A stretch of 7,478 nt of DNA from an uncultured Collinsella sp. Lineage in GTDB: Bacteria; Actinomycetota; Coriobacteriia; Coriobacteriales; Coriobacteriaceae. The stretch lies in NCBI GenBank assembly GCA_905211615.1, contig CAJMBB010000094.1, forward strand, positions 1 through 7,478, given 5' to 3'. Both the position numbers and the translations under genes were made by a program. Shown here one piece after another: positions 1-5,834 of this stretch (position 1 is the first letter of the stretch; every line of letters begins with the position of its first letter). The notes beneath the pieces are model-generated. The model did no database searches. It saw only the letters and a list, made by a program, of their open reading frames with translations, and was not told the origin of the DNA.

Positions 1-379
1 GTGCTCGATGGTGTTTCAGGATGTGCGCCTAGTCGAGGACGTTTCTGCCCTGGATAACGTGCTGGTGTGCGCCGACGCGCGCGTGGACGCCTCGAGTGCC
101 GCGGCCCTGTTGCGCCTGCTGGTGCCGGGGGTCGATGTGCATGCTCGTGTGGCCGAGCTCTCGGGCGGGCAGCGCCGTCGCGTCGAGATTGCCCGAACCC
201 TGCTGTGCCCAGGCGACGCGGTGATTCTGGACGAGCCCTTTACCGGTCTAGATACCGCTGCGCACGACGCATGCGCCGAGGTCGTGCTCGACTTGCTCGA
301 CGGCCGCATGCTGTTGCTTGCTACGCACGATGCCGTCGACGCTCAGGCCCTCAATATCTCGGACATCATCACGCTCTAA
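1..379 (+). CDS. ABC transporter ATP-binding protein, C-terminal part (5' end outside window)
   Basis: This is the last 125 codons of an ABC-type ATPase, which would hydrolyse ATP on the cytoplasmic face of a membrane transporter. The reading frame is open from base 2, and the residues before the first ATG (Cys-Ser) continue the family pattern, so the true start and the Walker A loop lie to the left. Visible motifs in order are the Q-loop (MVFQD, about bases 8-22), the ABC signature LSGGQRRR (from base 158), Walker B with its catalytic glutamate (VILDEP, bases 221-238), the D-loop (GLD) and the H-loop histidine (LLATHD, His codon 326-328). The Q-loop context MVFQDVRL resembles the NitT/TauT/SsuB-like import ATPases, but the substrate cannot be read from this fragment. 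The protein ends soon after the H-loop, so there is no extra C-terminal regulatory domain. All visible catalytic motifs are intact, so it is cut by the window edge and not a pseudogene. Confidence 0.93.
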   Translation, partial: CSMVFQDVRLVEDVSALDNVLVCADARVDASSAAALLRLLVPGVDVHARVAELSGGQRRRVEIARTLLCPGDAVILDEPFTGLDTAAHDACAEVVLDLLDGRMLLLATHDAVDAQALNISDIITL

Positions 380-399
380 ATCTTTACTCAGCAACAAAA

Positions 400-426
400 T
401 GATCCGTTTTTCTCCGTCCCCATGGG
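400..426. repeat. 27-base intergenic direct repeat, copy 1
   Basis: The sequence begins TGATCCGTTTTT and ends CCGTCCCCATGGG. It starts 20 bases after the ABC stop codon. It matches positions 795-821 at 26 of 27 bases in the same orientation, with one T/C difference in the pyrimidine run. It ends in the 8-base palindrome CCCATGGG. The form (a short GC-rich block lying between genes) suggests a dispersed intergenic repeat of the REP type, but only two copies can be seen here. The ATG inside it (422) opens a frame that runs into the antitoxin gene; I do not take it as a start because it has no ribosome binding site. Confidence 0.8.
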
Positions 427-432
427 CGGGTG

Positions 433-441
433 TGGTATTCT
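433..441 (+). promoter_or_regulatory. Candidate extended -10 promoter for the antitoxin gene
   Basis: TGG followed by TATTCT fits an extended -10 element (TGn plus a hexamer differing from TATAAT at two positions). No good -35 box is seen 16-18 bases upstream, as is common for extended -10 promoters. Transcription would start near 448-450, inside the operator-like dyads, giving a leader of about 145 bases before the antitoxin ATG. Confidence 0.4.
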
Positions 442-478
442 ATCTGCGGGGTATTACATAAGAATACTAAGTAATACC
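434..478. promoter_or_regulatory. Operator-like cluster of four interleaved half-sites
   Basis: Two inverted repeats interlock. GGTATTAC (450-457) pairs perfectly with GTAATACC (471-478), and GTATTCT (435-441) pairs perfectly with AGAATAC (461-467). Both read as variants of one half-site, GGTATT(C/A)(T/C), in the order plus, plus, minus, minus. The first half-site covers the candidate -10 box, so a bound protein would block transcription. Ribbon-helix-helix antitoxins of the RelB/DinJ family bind such short repeated sites and repress their own genes (established for the family), so the product of the gene starting at 593 is the natural candidate. The binding itself is inferred. Confidence 0.6.
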
Positions 479-499
479 AACGCCGTAGAAACAAACTCC

Positions 500-558
500 A
501 GATGCGGGCCAATCGGGTTGCCTTCACAGCCCGTCGCCCAGCCGCGTGGCCCGCATCT
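500..558 (+). other. Structured leader: 12-bp perfect stem enclosing a hairpin
   Basis: Bases 500-511 (AGATGCGGGCCA) are the exact reverse complement of 547-558 (TGGCCCGCATCT). Inside, 514-520 (CGGGTTG) pairs with 527-533 (CAGCCCG) through six Watson-Crick pairs and one G-U wobble, leaving a six-base loop. Bases 534-546 remain unpaired in this model. No T-run follows the outer stem, so it does not look like an intrinsic terminator. It ends 24 bases before the AAGGAAG ribosome binding site of the antitoxin gene, which stays outside the fold. It could stabilise the leader, act as a protein-binding RNA, or be the remains of a small palindromic element; the sequence does not choose between these. 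Confidence 0.5.
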
Positions 559-592
559 ATCCGCACCACCGTCGTTTCAAAAAGGAAGCGCC

Positions 593-793
593 ATGGCAGA
601 ACACATGACCCCGGTTGTCGCGAAGGTCTTGCCCGAGGAAAAGGCGGCCTTCGCGGCGGCAACCCAACTCGTAGGCACCACGCCGTCCAACGCCATCCGC
701 ATGTTCATCGCCGCCTTCAATCGCTGCGGCACCTTTCCGTTCGACATTTCTCCCAGCGGAGCCTTTGGCACTGCGCCCGATTCTCATCAATAA
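593..793 (+). CDS. RelB/DinJ-family antitoxin-like protein, apparently without a toxin
   Basis: This 66-residue protein resembles the RelB/DinJ antitoxins of type II toxin-antitoxin systems, which are ribbon-helix-helix DNA-binding proteins that neutralise an RNase toxin and repress their own operon. The family pattern is visible: a short N-terminal strand (PVVAKVLPEEK, residues 6-16), a helix, the TPSNAIRMFI segment (residues 30-39), and RCGTFPFDI (residues 44-52), which matches the R..(L/F)PF(D/E) block. Family members usually run about 80-100 residues; here only 14 residues follow PFDI, so the toxin-binding tail is short or missing. I chose ATG 593 because AAGGAAG (582-588) precedes it by four bases; the frame is open further left, but through palindromic DNA that does not read like protein. 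No RelE/YafQ-like toxin gene follows before the protease gene at 877. It may be an orphan repressor or a decayed toxin-antitoxin remnant. Confidence 0.75.
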   Translation: MAEHMTPVVAKVLPEEKAAFAAATQLVGTTPSNAIRMFIAAFNRCGTFPFDISPSGAFGTAPDSHQ

Positions 794-794
794 G

Positions 795-821
795 TGATCC
801 GTTTTCCTCCGTCCCCATGGG
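795..821. repeat. 27-base intergenic direct repeat, copy 2
   Basis: This is the second copy of the block at 400-426 (26 of 27 bases identical, same orientation), starting one base after the antitoxin stop codon. Together the copies bracket the antitoxin gene with its promoter, operator and structured leader, 395 bases from repeat start to repeat start. The sequence beyond the shared CCCATGGG differs between the copies. Confidence 0.8.
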
Positions 822-876
822 ATCAGCTCTCTGCCGAGTTGTGGTAGAACTAGGGAACGGTTTTGAGGAGGTTGGC

Positions 877-1797
877 ATGCTCAATGCGATAGCGTGGGTG
901 CTTGCCTGTTTTGGCGTTGTCGCTGCCGATATAGCCCTGAGCGTGGTTCTGTTTTCTGTTCTCGATGCCGTGTCGGCGCTGACGGGCTATCCGATCGACA
1001 ATCTCGATATCCAATGGTTCCAGGCTGCCGCTCAGACGGCGTCGTTTTTGATGGCGCTGCTGTGGTGGCGTTATCTGTGGCCGCGCTCGTTTATGGCGCG
1101 CCGGCAAGGCGAGCGCCCGCTCGGTGGGGGAGCAGGCGCGGCATGGAAGCGCATCGTCTGCGTTGTCGTGATCGGCCTGTCCATGCAGGTGGTCATTAGC
1201 TACCTATGCGACGGCGTGCTGTCGCTGCTGCCCGAGGTCGCGGCAGACTATAGCGAGATCGTCGAGGAAACAGGCATGGGCGACACGAGCTATCTGGCCG
1301 TTCTGACCACGGTGATTGGCGCGCCATTTTGCGAAGAGCTCCTGGTGCGCGGCATCATCTTTGAGTTCTCACTGCGTGCGTTTAATCCACAGTGCCATCC
1401 GCTCTGGAAACGTCGGCGCCGCGTGAGCGCGCAAGACGGCACCATAGTGCCCTGGGCGGCCCCGAGTACCTGGGGCGTCGCCGCGGCAATCGTGCTGCAG
1501 GCGGCGGTCTTCGGCTTTATGCACATGAACTGGGTGCAGGGCTGCTATGCGGGCGCTGCCGGCCTCATTTTTGGCTGGGTGCTCGTGACGACCGGAAAGC
1601 TCCGCTACACGATCCTGTTGCACTTTGCCTTTAATGCCGGCTCGTACCTCATGACGTTGCTCTGGTTTGTGAACACGCCGTTCGACGTGGCGGTCACGGT
1701 CGCCATCGCCGGCTTTGTGCTGGTAGAGGCGATGCGCTCGCTGCTCCGGTCGTGCATTTCTGAGCCATGTGAAACTGATCGACCTGATTATCAATGA
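877..1797 (+). CDS. CPBP family intramembrane glutamic protease (Abi/CAAX type)
   Basis: This 306-residue polytopic membrane protein carries the three motifs of the CPBP (CAAX protease and bacteriocin-processing) family, whose members cleave peptides within the membrane. Motif 1 is EELLVR (Glu153, Glu154, Arg158), motif 2 is FGFMH (Phe212, His216) and motif 3 is HFAFN (His249, Asn253), so the active site looks complete. Hydrophobic segments lie at about residues 4-34, 48-68, 92-118, 138-150, 201-221, 222-242, 245-268 and 270-292. Between motifs 1 and 2 is a long polar loop with a basic run (KRRRR, residues 178-182). ATG 877 is chosen because GAGGAG (865-870) lies six bases upstream and the frame before it is not protein-like. 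A weak extended -10 (TGG-TAGAAC, 842-850) sits just upstream. The substrate is unknown; relatives act in bacteriocin immunity or protein maturation. The stop codon lies two bases from the stop of the convergent AraC gene. Confidence 0.9.
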   Translation: MLNAIAWVLACFGVVAADIALSVVLFSVLDAVSALTGYPIDNLDIQWFQAAAQTASFLMALLWWRYLWPRSFMARRQGERPLGGGAGAAWKRIVCVVVIGLSMQVVISYLCDGVLSLLPEVAADYSEIVEETGMGDTSYLAVLTTVIGAPFCEELLVRGIIFEFSLRAFNPQCHPLWKRRRRVSAQDGTIVPWAAPSTWGVAAAIVLQAAVFGFMHMNWVQGCYAGAAGLIFGWVLVTTGKLRYTILLHFAFNAGSYLMTLLWFVNTPFDVAVTVAIAGFVLVEAMRSLLRSCISEPCETDRPDYQ

Positions 1798-1799
1798 CT

Positions 1800-2792
1800 T
1801 TAACTAGACCGATGCGTCCTGAACGCACCTGGCGTTTCGCCGAATGCTTCTTTGAATTTTGAGTAAAAGAATGACATGTTGGAGATGCCGACTTTTCGGG
1901 CTACATACTGCACGCTGCGCTCGGTGTTATTGAGAAGATATGCCGCCTCTGTGAGCTGTTGGTTGAGCTTGATTTGCGAAAACGTTTTGCCAGTTTTTTG
2001 CTTGATCAAGCTGCTGAGATAGCTGGTGCTATAACCCGTATCGCTCGCGATGCTTTCGAGCGTGCAGTCGCCGTAGCTTTGTTCAATATGATTCAGAATC
2101 GACACGATGCGTTCGTCCGACATAATCGCCTGGTTATCAGTTGCGGAGCGTCGGTACAGTCCTCGAATGAGAACAAGGAATAGGCTGACGGCGAGGTGCC
2201 TCATGAGTTCATTGGAATAGGCATCTTTGAAGTGGTATTCGATAAAGAGCATCTCGATGAGGCGTCGCGCATGTCGGGCGTATTCCTCTGGAAGAATGAG
2301 ATATTTGCGGGCCTCACGGTTTTTGGACACAAAATCAAATAGAAGATTCGTTAATGGTGACGCGCCGGGTAGCTGGCTCAGGAACACCGAATCGAACATT
2401 TCTTTTTTGAAGACGATTGAAATGACGATATCATGCTCGCCCTTAACGTATGGAACGCTTCTGACTACGCCGGTGTTGCAAATGAGCACGTCGCCCTTTT
2501 TAAGGAGTAGTCGCCTTCCGTTGACGATGAACGTGCAGACGCCGTCGTACACGTAGTTAAGCTCCATATCCCGATTGATATGAGGAGGAATGTCGGTAAA
2601 GCGCGACTCCTTGATAAGGCCCACGGGGTTTTCGTCAAGGGTTTCTTTCCAATCAAACAGATAGACCTCTTGGCCGTTAATGGTTGTGGTTTCCACCCTG
2701 TTATATCGCGGGCTGAGCTCTCCCGGATGCGTACGATGCCATTCTTCGGTCTCGGTATGCGTATAGAGCAACTGTTTGAGATTCGAATCCAT
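1800..2792 (-). CDS. AraC-family transcriptional regulator of the beta-glucoside operon
   Basis: This 330-residue regulator has an N-terminal cupin-like sensing domain (about residues 30-160, with the DIPPHINRDMELNYVYDG stretch and a following beta-rich GRRLLLKKGDVLI) and a C-terminal AraC/XylS DNA-binding domain (about residues 226-325). The two helix-turn-helix units are visible: TLESIASDTGYSTSYLSSLI in the first, and RSVQYVARKVGISNMSFFYS in the second, followed by the family's F(K/R)..FG.TP..(F/Y)R ending. The start is supported by GGAG on the minus strand (2798-2801), five bases before the ATG. It is transcribed away from the GH1/PTS operon through a shared control region, the classic arrangement for a local activator. 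The inducer is probably the sugar or its phosphate, by inference from position. The gene has lower GC than the protease and ygiQ genes. No terminator separates it from the convergent protease gene. Confidence 0.92.
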   Translation of the reverse strand: MDSNLKQLLYTHTETEEWHRTHPGELSPRYNRVETTTINGQEVYLFDWKETLDENPVGLIKESRFTDIPPHINRDMELNYVYDGVCTFIVNGRRLLLKKGDVLICNTGVVRSVPYVKGEHDIVISIVFKKEMFDSVFLSQLPGASPLTNLLFDFVSKNREARKYLILPEEYARHARRLIEMLFIEYHFKDAYSNELMRHLAVSLFLVLIRGLYRRSATDNQAIMSDERIVSILNHIEQSYGDCTLESIASDTGYSTSYLSSLIKQKTGKTFSQIKLNQQLTEAAYLLNNTERSVQYVARKVGISNMSFFYSKFKEAFGETPGAFRTHRSS

Positions 2793-2835
2793 GGGTGCTC
2801 CAGCGGTGAACGGTAGAATCGATGCCTTGAACGGT

Positions 2836-2865
2836 ATTATATCTAAAATAATGTTATAATCCCAA
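2836..2865 (-). promoter_or_regulatory. Promoter of the AraC-family regulator gene
   Basis: On the minus strand, a -35-like TTGGGA (2860-2865) is followed by an 18-base spacer and a perfect TATAAT (2836-2841). The start point would be near 2829, giving a leader of about 37 bases. The -35 box and spacer overlap the -10 box of the divergent operon promoter, so the two polymerases should exclude each other. Confidence 0.6.
2852..2860 (+). promoter_or_regulatory. Extended -10 promoter of the GH1/PTS operon
   Basis: TG-T-TATAAT is a perfect extended -10 element (hexamer 2855-2860). No clear -35 box sits at the right distance (CGGTAT or ACGGTA occupy it), as expected for a promoter that needs an activator such as the divergent AraC protein. 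The start point would be near 2867, leaving a leader of about 78 bases before the ATG at 2945. Confidence 0.65.
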
Positions 2866-2944
2866 GCTTTCTATGCGATATCTTATGCATCTTGTTCTTC
2901 CTAGTATTGGGTTATCCGCTGGAGCATCCGATCAAGGAGGGCAA

Positions 2945-4423
2945 ATGGGTAAGTTAAAACATGGGTTTGACTCCGACTTTTTATGGGGTGGAGCCATATC
3001 GTGCTCGCAGGCCGATGGCGCCTGGAATGAGGGCGGAAAGGGAAAGTCGACGCAGGATTGTCGATGGCTGGATGGCACCTGGACTCATGACCAGATTGAG
3101 GACAAGCATCAAAACAACCCCTTCTGCCATGACGAGCTAATGAACGCTCTCGCAGATGATGGCGTTGAGTTCTACCCGTTTAGGCGCGGTAACGACTTCT
3201 ATCATCACTACCGTGAGGACATCGCGCTTTTTGCGGAGATGGGTCTCAAGCTGTTCCGCACCTCTATTTGCTGGAGCCGAATCTATCCTAACGGAGATGA
3301 CCTTGAGCCTAACCGCGAAGGCATCGAGTGGTATCGAAGCATGCTGGGTGAGTGCAAAAAGCACGGCATTAAGACCTTCGTCACCATGCTTCACTATGAC
3401 ATCCCGGTAAATCTTGTTACCACATATGGAGGATGGAAGAATCGCAAGACGATTGATTTCTTCGCCCGCTATGTCGAGACGATCGTTGCGGAATTGGGCG
3501 ATCTGGTCGATTTCTGGCTGCCTTTTAACGAGTTCAATGCAGCGCGTTTTTCGCCTTGGGACGGGGTCTGTCTGGTCAAAGACGAAGAGGGGGAGAACTT
3601 CGATCGAGCCATCTTCCAGTGCCTGCACCACGAGTTCGTTGCCAATGCGCGTGCCGTCGAGATTGTCCATCGTCTTTCGCCCGATACTCCCGTTGGCGGC
3701 ATGATCGCTCGATTCTGTACGTATCCTGCCACCTGCCGTCCCGAAGATAACATGCAGGCTATTCACGACGACCAGTATTCCAACTGGTTCTATACGGACG
3801 TGATGGCTCGTGGAAAATACCCCGCTTATATGAATCGCTATTTCGATGCGTGCGATATCGAGATTCAAATGGAACCGGGCGATGAAGGGCTCATCGCTCG
3901 CAATACGGTCGACTTCCTGGCCTTCTCGTACTACTTTTCCCAGGTATCCACCTGCGATCAGGGATGGGAGAAGACTGCGGGTAATCTGGTCATGGCAAAC
4001 AAGAACCCTTATCTCGAGACGAGTGAGTGGGGCTGGCAGCTCGATCCCATTGGTCTGAGGGTTACCCTTAACCAGATGTATGACCGCTATGGGCTGCCCC
4101 TGTATATCGCCGAGAACGGCCTCGGTACATCTGATGTAGTCGAGGAGGATGGCAGCATCCACGACGAGTATCGAATCGATTATTTGCGCCAGCACATAAA
4201 GTGCCTTAAGGAAGCAGTGATCGATGGCGTTGACGTGCGCGGATACATGATCTGGGGATTCATTGACCTTGTTGCCTGCGGTCCTCTTACGATGGACAAG
4301 CGCTACGGGCTTATCTATGTCGATCTGGATAATTGCGGCAACGGCACTGCGGAGCGCTCGCGTAAAGACTCTTTCTATTGGTATCAGAAATGTATCGCCA
4401 CTAATGGCGAGGATCTTGGGTAG
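2945..4423 (+). CDS. GH1 6-phospho-beta-glucosidase
   Basis: This 492-residue cytoplasmic enzyme of glycoside hydrolase family 1 should hydrolyse the 6-phospho-beta-glucosides delivered by the PTS permease, giving glucose 6-phosphate and an aglycone or sugar. The N-terminal FLWGGAISCSQADGAWNEGGKG matches the family start (F.WG.A.S..Q.EG). The acid/base is Glu196 in FNEFN, and the nucleophile is Glu390 in IAENGLG. Near the C terminus, the DKRYGLIYVD block (Lys452, Tyr454) is the phosphate-recognition signature of the 6-phospho subfamily. The serine that usually completes it appears as Ala444, in DLVACG. ATG 2945 is chosen because AAGGAGGG (2934-2941) lies just upstream; the frame is open to an ATG at 2873, but that lies almost at the predicted transcript start with no ribosome binding site. 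The gene is first in an operon with the EIIBC gene. It resembles BglA/AscB/BglH, and I cannot assign one of these names. Confidence 0.93.
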   Translation: MGKLKHGFDSDFLWGGAISCSQADGAWNEGGKGKSTQDCRWLDGTWTHDQIEDKHQNNPFCHDELMNALADDGVEFYPFRRGNDFYHHYREDIALFAEMGLKLFRTSICWSRIYPNGDDLEPNREGIEWYRSMLGECKKHGIKTFVTMLHYDIPVNLVTTYGGWKNRKTIDFFARYVETIVAELGDLVDFWLPFNEFNAARFSPWDGVCLVKDEEGENFDRAIFQCLHHEFVANARAVEIVHRLSPDTPVGGMIARFCTYPATCRPEDNMQAIHDDQYSNWFYTDVMARGKYPAYMNRYFDACDIEIQMEPGDEGLIARNTVDFLAFSYYFSQVSTCDQGWEKTAGNLVMANKNPYLETSEWGWQLDPIGLRVTLNQMYDRYGLPLYIAENGLGTSDVVEEDGSIHDEYRIDYLRQHIKCLKEAVIDGVDVRGYMIWGFIDLVACGPLTMDKRYGLIYVDLDNCGNGTAERSRKDSFYWYQKCIATNGEDLG

Positions 4424-4437
4424 GAGTGATTGTTGTG
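4421..4437 (+). promoter_or_regulatory. Ribosome binding site overlapping the GH1 stop; GTG start of the EIIBC gene
   Basis: TAGGAG (4421-4426) contains the GH1 stop codon and serves as the ribosome binding site, followed by eight bases and GTG at 4435. An earlier in-frame GTG at 4426 overlaps the binding site itself and so is the poorer start. The arrangement suggests that translation of the two genes is coupled. Confidence 0.65.
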
Positions 4438-5805
4438 GCAGACAAGAAGGAACTGGCCGCTCGTGTCCTCGAGCTCGTGGGCGGCGCCGATAACGTTGTT
4501 ATGGCAACGCACTGCATTACAAGGCTCAGATTCAACCTGAAGGACGATAGCAAGGCAGACCTGGAGGCCCTTAAGACGCTTGACGGCGCCTTGGGCGCGC
4601 AGGTTAAAGACGGGCAGTGGCAGGTTATCATCGGCGCCAGCGTGGGGTCGGTATATGACGAATTGGAGCCCATGCTAGGCGACAGGATGGGTGGCGAGGT
4701 CTCCGCCGACGCCGAGCAGCCCGAGCTCCAAAAAGGTTCGGCTCGCGTATTCGATATCATCACCGGCATCTTCTCCGCTATCATTCCCGCACTGGTGGCG
4801 GGAGGCATCGCAAAGGGCATCCTGGCTGCTATCGCGGCTTTTGGAATCGACACGGGTGCCGGCGACTTTGCGATATTCAATATGATTTCGGATATCCCGT
4901 TCTACTTCTTGCCGTTTTTGCTGGCAATGTCTACAGCTGATAAGTTCCGGGTCAACCGTTCGCTTGCGCTTTGTGTTGCCGGATCGCTGATGTACCCGAC
5001 CATTGTCAACGCTGTCGGTACGGGCGAGACGCCCCTTGCGCTGTTCGGTTTTGCGGTGCCGATTTTTAGCTACGCCGATTCCGTGTTCCCGGTTATCTTT
5101 GGCGTCATTGGCTTGTCTTTTGTATATCGCGCAATCGACAAAGTCGTGCCGGATCTTTTTAAGCTCGTTGTCGTTCCGGCGCTCTCCCTTGCTATCGTGA
5201 TTCCCGTCAACCTGTTTGTGCTCGCTCCGATTGGTGCCTGGTGCGGTCTTGGTCTTGCCAACGGTATCGTTTGGCTATTCTCGACGTTAGGCCCCGTTGC
5301 CGGTTTTCTGCTGGGCTTCTTTATGCCGCTTATCGTGCTCTTCGGCATGCATCAGTCAACGAGCCCTATCCAGATTTCCAATATCGCAACGCTTGGGTAT
5401 GACTATCTGCTCCCGATCTCTTTCTGCCATAACCTCGCCGAAAGCGGTGCGTCTTTTGGTGCGGCCCTGCGCATGACCGACGAAAAGCTCAAGTCCGCTG
5501 CAATGACGTGCGCCTTCTCAGCATTTATGGGAATTTCCGAGCCCGCCTTGTTTACCGTTCAGGTTCCTAACAGGACTCCGCTTATCGCTGCGATGATCGC
5601 GGATGGCATTGGCGGTGCGCTTACCGTTGTTCTGGGCGCAAAGTGCTTCGGCTTTGTTATGCCCGGCATTACCTCGTTGCCCGTTTATGCCGATCCAAGC
5701 GGCAATCCCATGAACCTGATCATGATTGTCGTCTGCATCGCTTTGACTTGGGTTATCTCTGCGGCGCTCTCGTTTGCGCTCTATGGTCGTTTCGACAAAA
5801 AGTAA
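4435..5805 (+). CDS. PTS beta-glucoside-type EIIBC permease
   Basis: This 456-residue membrane protein imports a sugar and phosphorylates it through the phosphoenolpyruvate phosphotransferase system. The N-terminal EIIB domain (about residues 1-80) carries the phosphorylated cysteine Cys27 in HCITRLRF, followed by the typical GQWQVIIG strand. After a linker, the EIIC channel domain (from about residue 106 to the end) has many hydrophobic segments, the GMHQ motif (His306) and the GISEPALF motif (Glu369) of the glucose/beta-glucoside superfamily. There is no C-terminal EIIA domain, unlike BglF-type proteins of about 620 residues, so the phosphate must come from an EIIA encoded elsewhere. The GTG start gives a good ribosome binding site spacing and is coupled to the GH1 stop. 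Substrate is inferred from the GH1 neighbour: cellobiose, salicin, arbutin or a similar beta-glucoside. The sucrose/trehalose and MurNAc permeases have the same layout, but the adjacent phospho-beta-glucosidase argues against them. Confidence 0.92.
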   Translation: MADKKELAARVLELVGGADNVVMATHCITRLRFNLKDDSKADLEALKTLDGALGAQVKDGQWQVIIGASVGSVYDELEPMLGDRMGGEVSADAEQPELQKGSARVFDIITGIFSAIIPALVAGGIAKGILAAIAAFGIDTGAGDFAIFNMISDIPFYFLPFLLAMSTADKFRVNRSLALCVAGSLMYPTIVNAVGTGETPLALFGFAVPIFSYADSVFPVIFGVIGLSFVYRAIDKVVPDLFKLVVVPALSLAIVIPVNLFVLAPIGAWCGLGLANGIVWLFSTLGPVAGFLLGFFMPLIVLFGMHQSTSPIQISNIATLGYDYLLPISFCHNLAESGASFGAALRMTDEKLKSAAMTCAFSAFMGISEPALFTVQVPNRTPLIAAMIADGIGGALTVVLGAKCFGFVMPGITSLPVYADPSGNPMNLIMIVVCIALTWVISAALSFALYGRFDKK

Positions 5806-5834
5806 CGACGTTTTGAGATAGACAATATTAATCG

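Larger units (their letters stand above)
2793..2929. repeat. Inverted repeat at both ends of the divergent control region
   Basis: Bases 2793-2806 (GGGTGCTCCAGCGG) and 2916-2929 (CCGCTGGAGCATCC) are inverted copies matching at 13 of 14 positions. The left arm lies in the AraC-gene leader, including its ribosome binding site; the right arm lies 15 bases before the GH1 start codon. The span between them holds both promoters. The arms could be paired AraC-protein sites, since AraC dimers often contact separated half-sites, or matching leader elements in both mRNAs. Only the repeat itself is seen. Confidence 0.6.

Noticed and set aside
500..558. Integron attC site or intrinsic terminator
   Set aside because: No attC core sequences (GTTRRRY/RYYYAAC) flank the stem and no integrase is present; no T-run follows, so it is not a standard terminator.
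422..592. Upstream extension of the antitoxin frame from ATG 422
   Set aside because: The ATG lies in the repeat without a ribosome binding site, and the frame crosses the operator dyads and the stem. ATG 593 has AAGGAAG at good spacing.
502..876. Upstream extension of the protease frame, overlapping the antitoxin gene
   Set aside because: The extra residues are Arg/His-rich frame-shadow sequence; GAGGAG before ATG 877 and the onset of hydrophobic sequence fix the start there.
2873..2944. Earlier ATG for the GH1 gene
   Set aside because: It sits a few bases after the predicted transcript start without a ribosome binding site, and the family N-terminal motif begins properly after ATG 2945.
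3137..4195. 352-codon open frame antisense to the GH1 gene
   Set aside because: It lies wholly inside a well-supported gene, has no ribosome binding site that I can see and no recognisable domain; long antisense frames are common in GC-rich genes.
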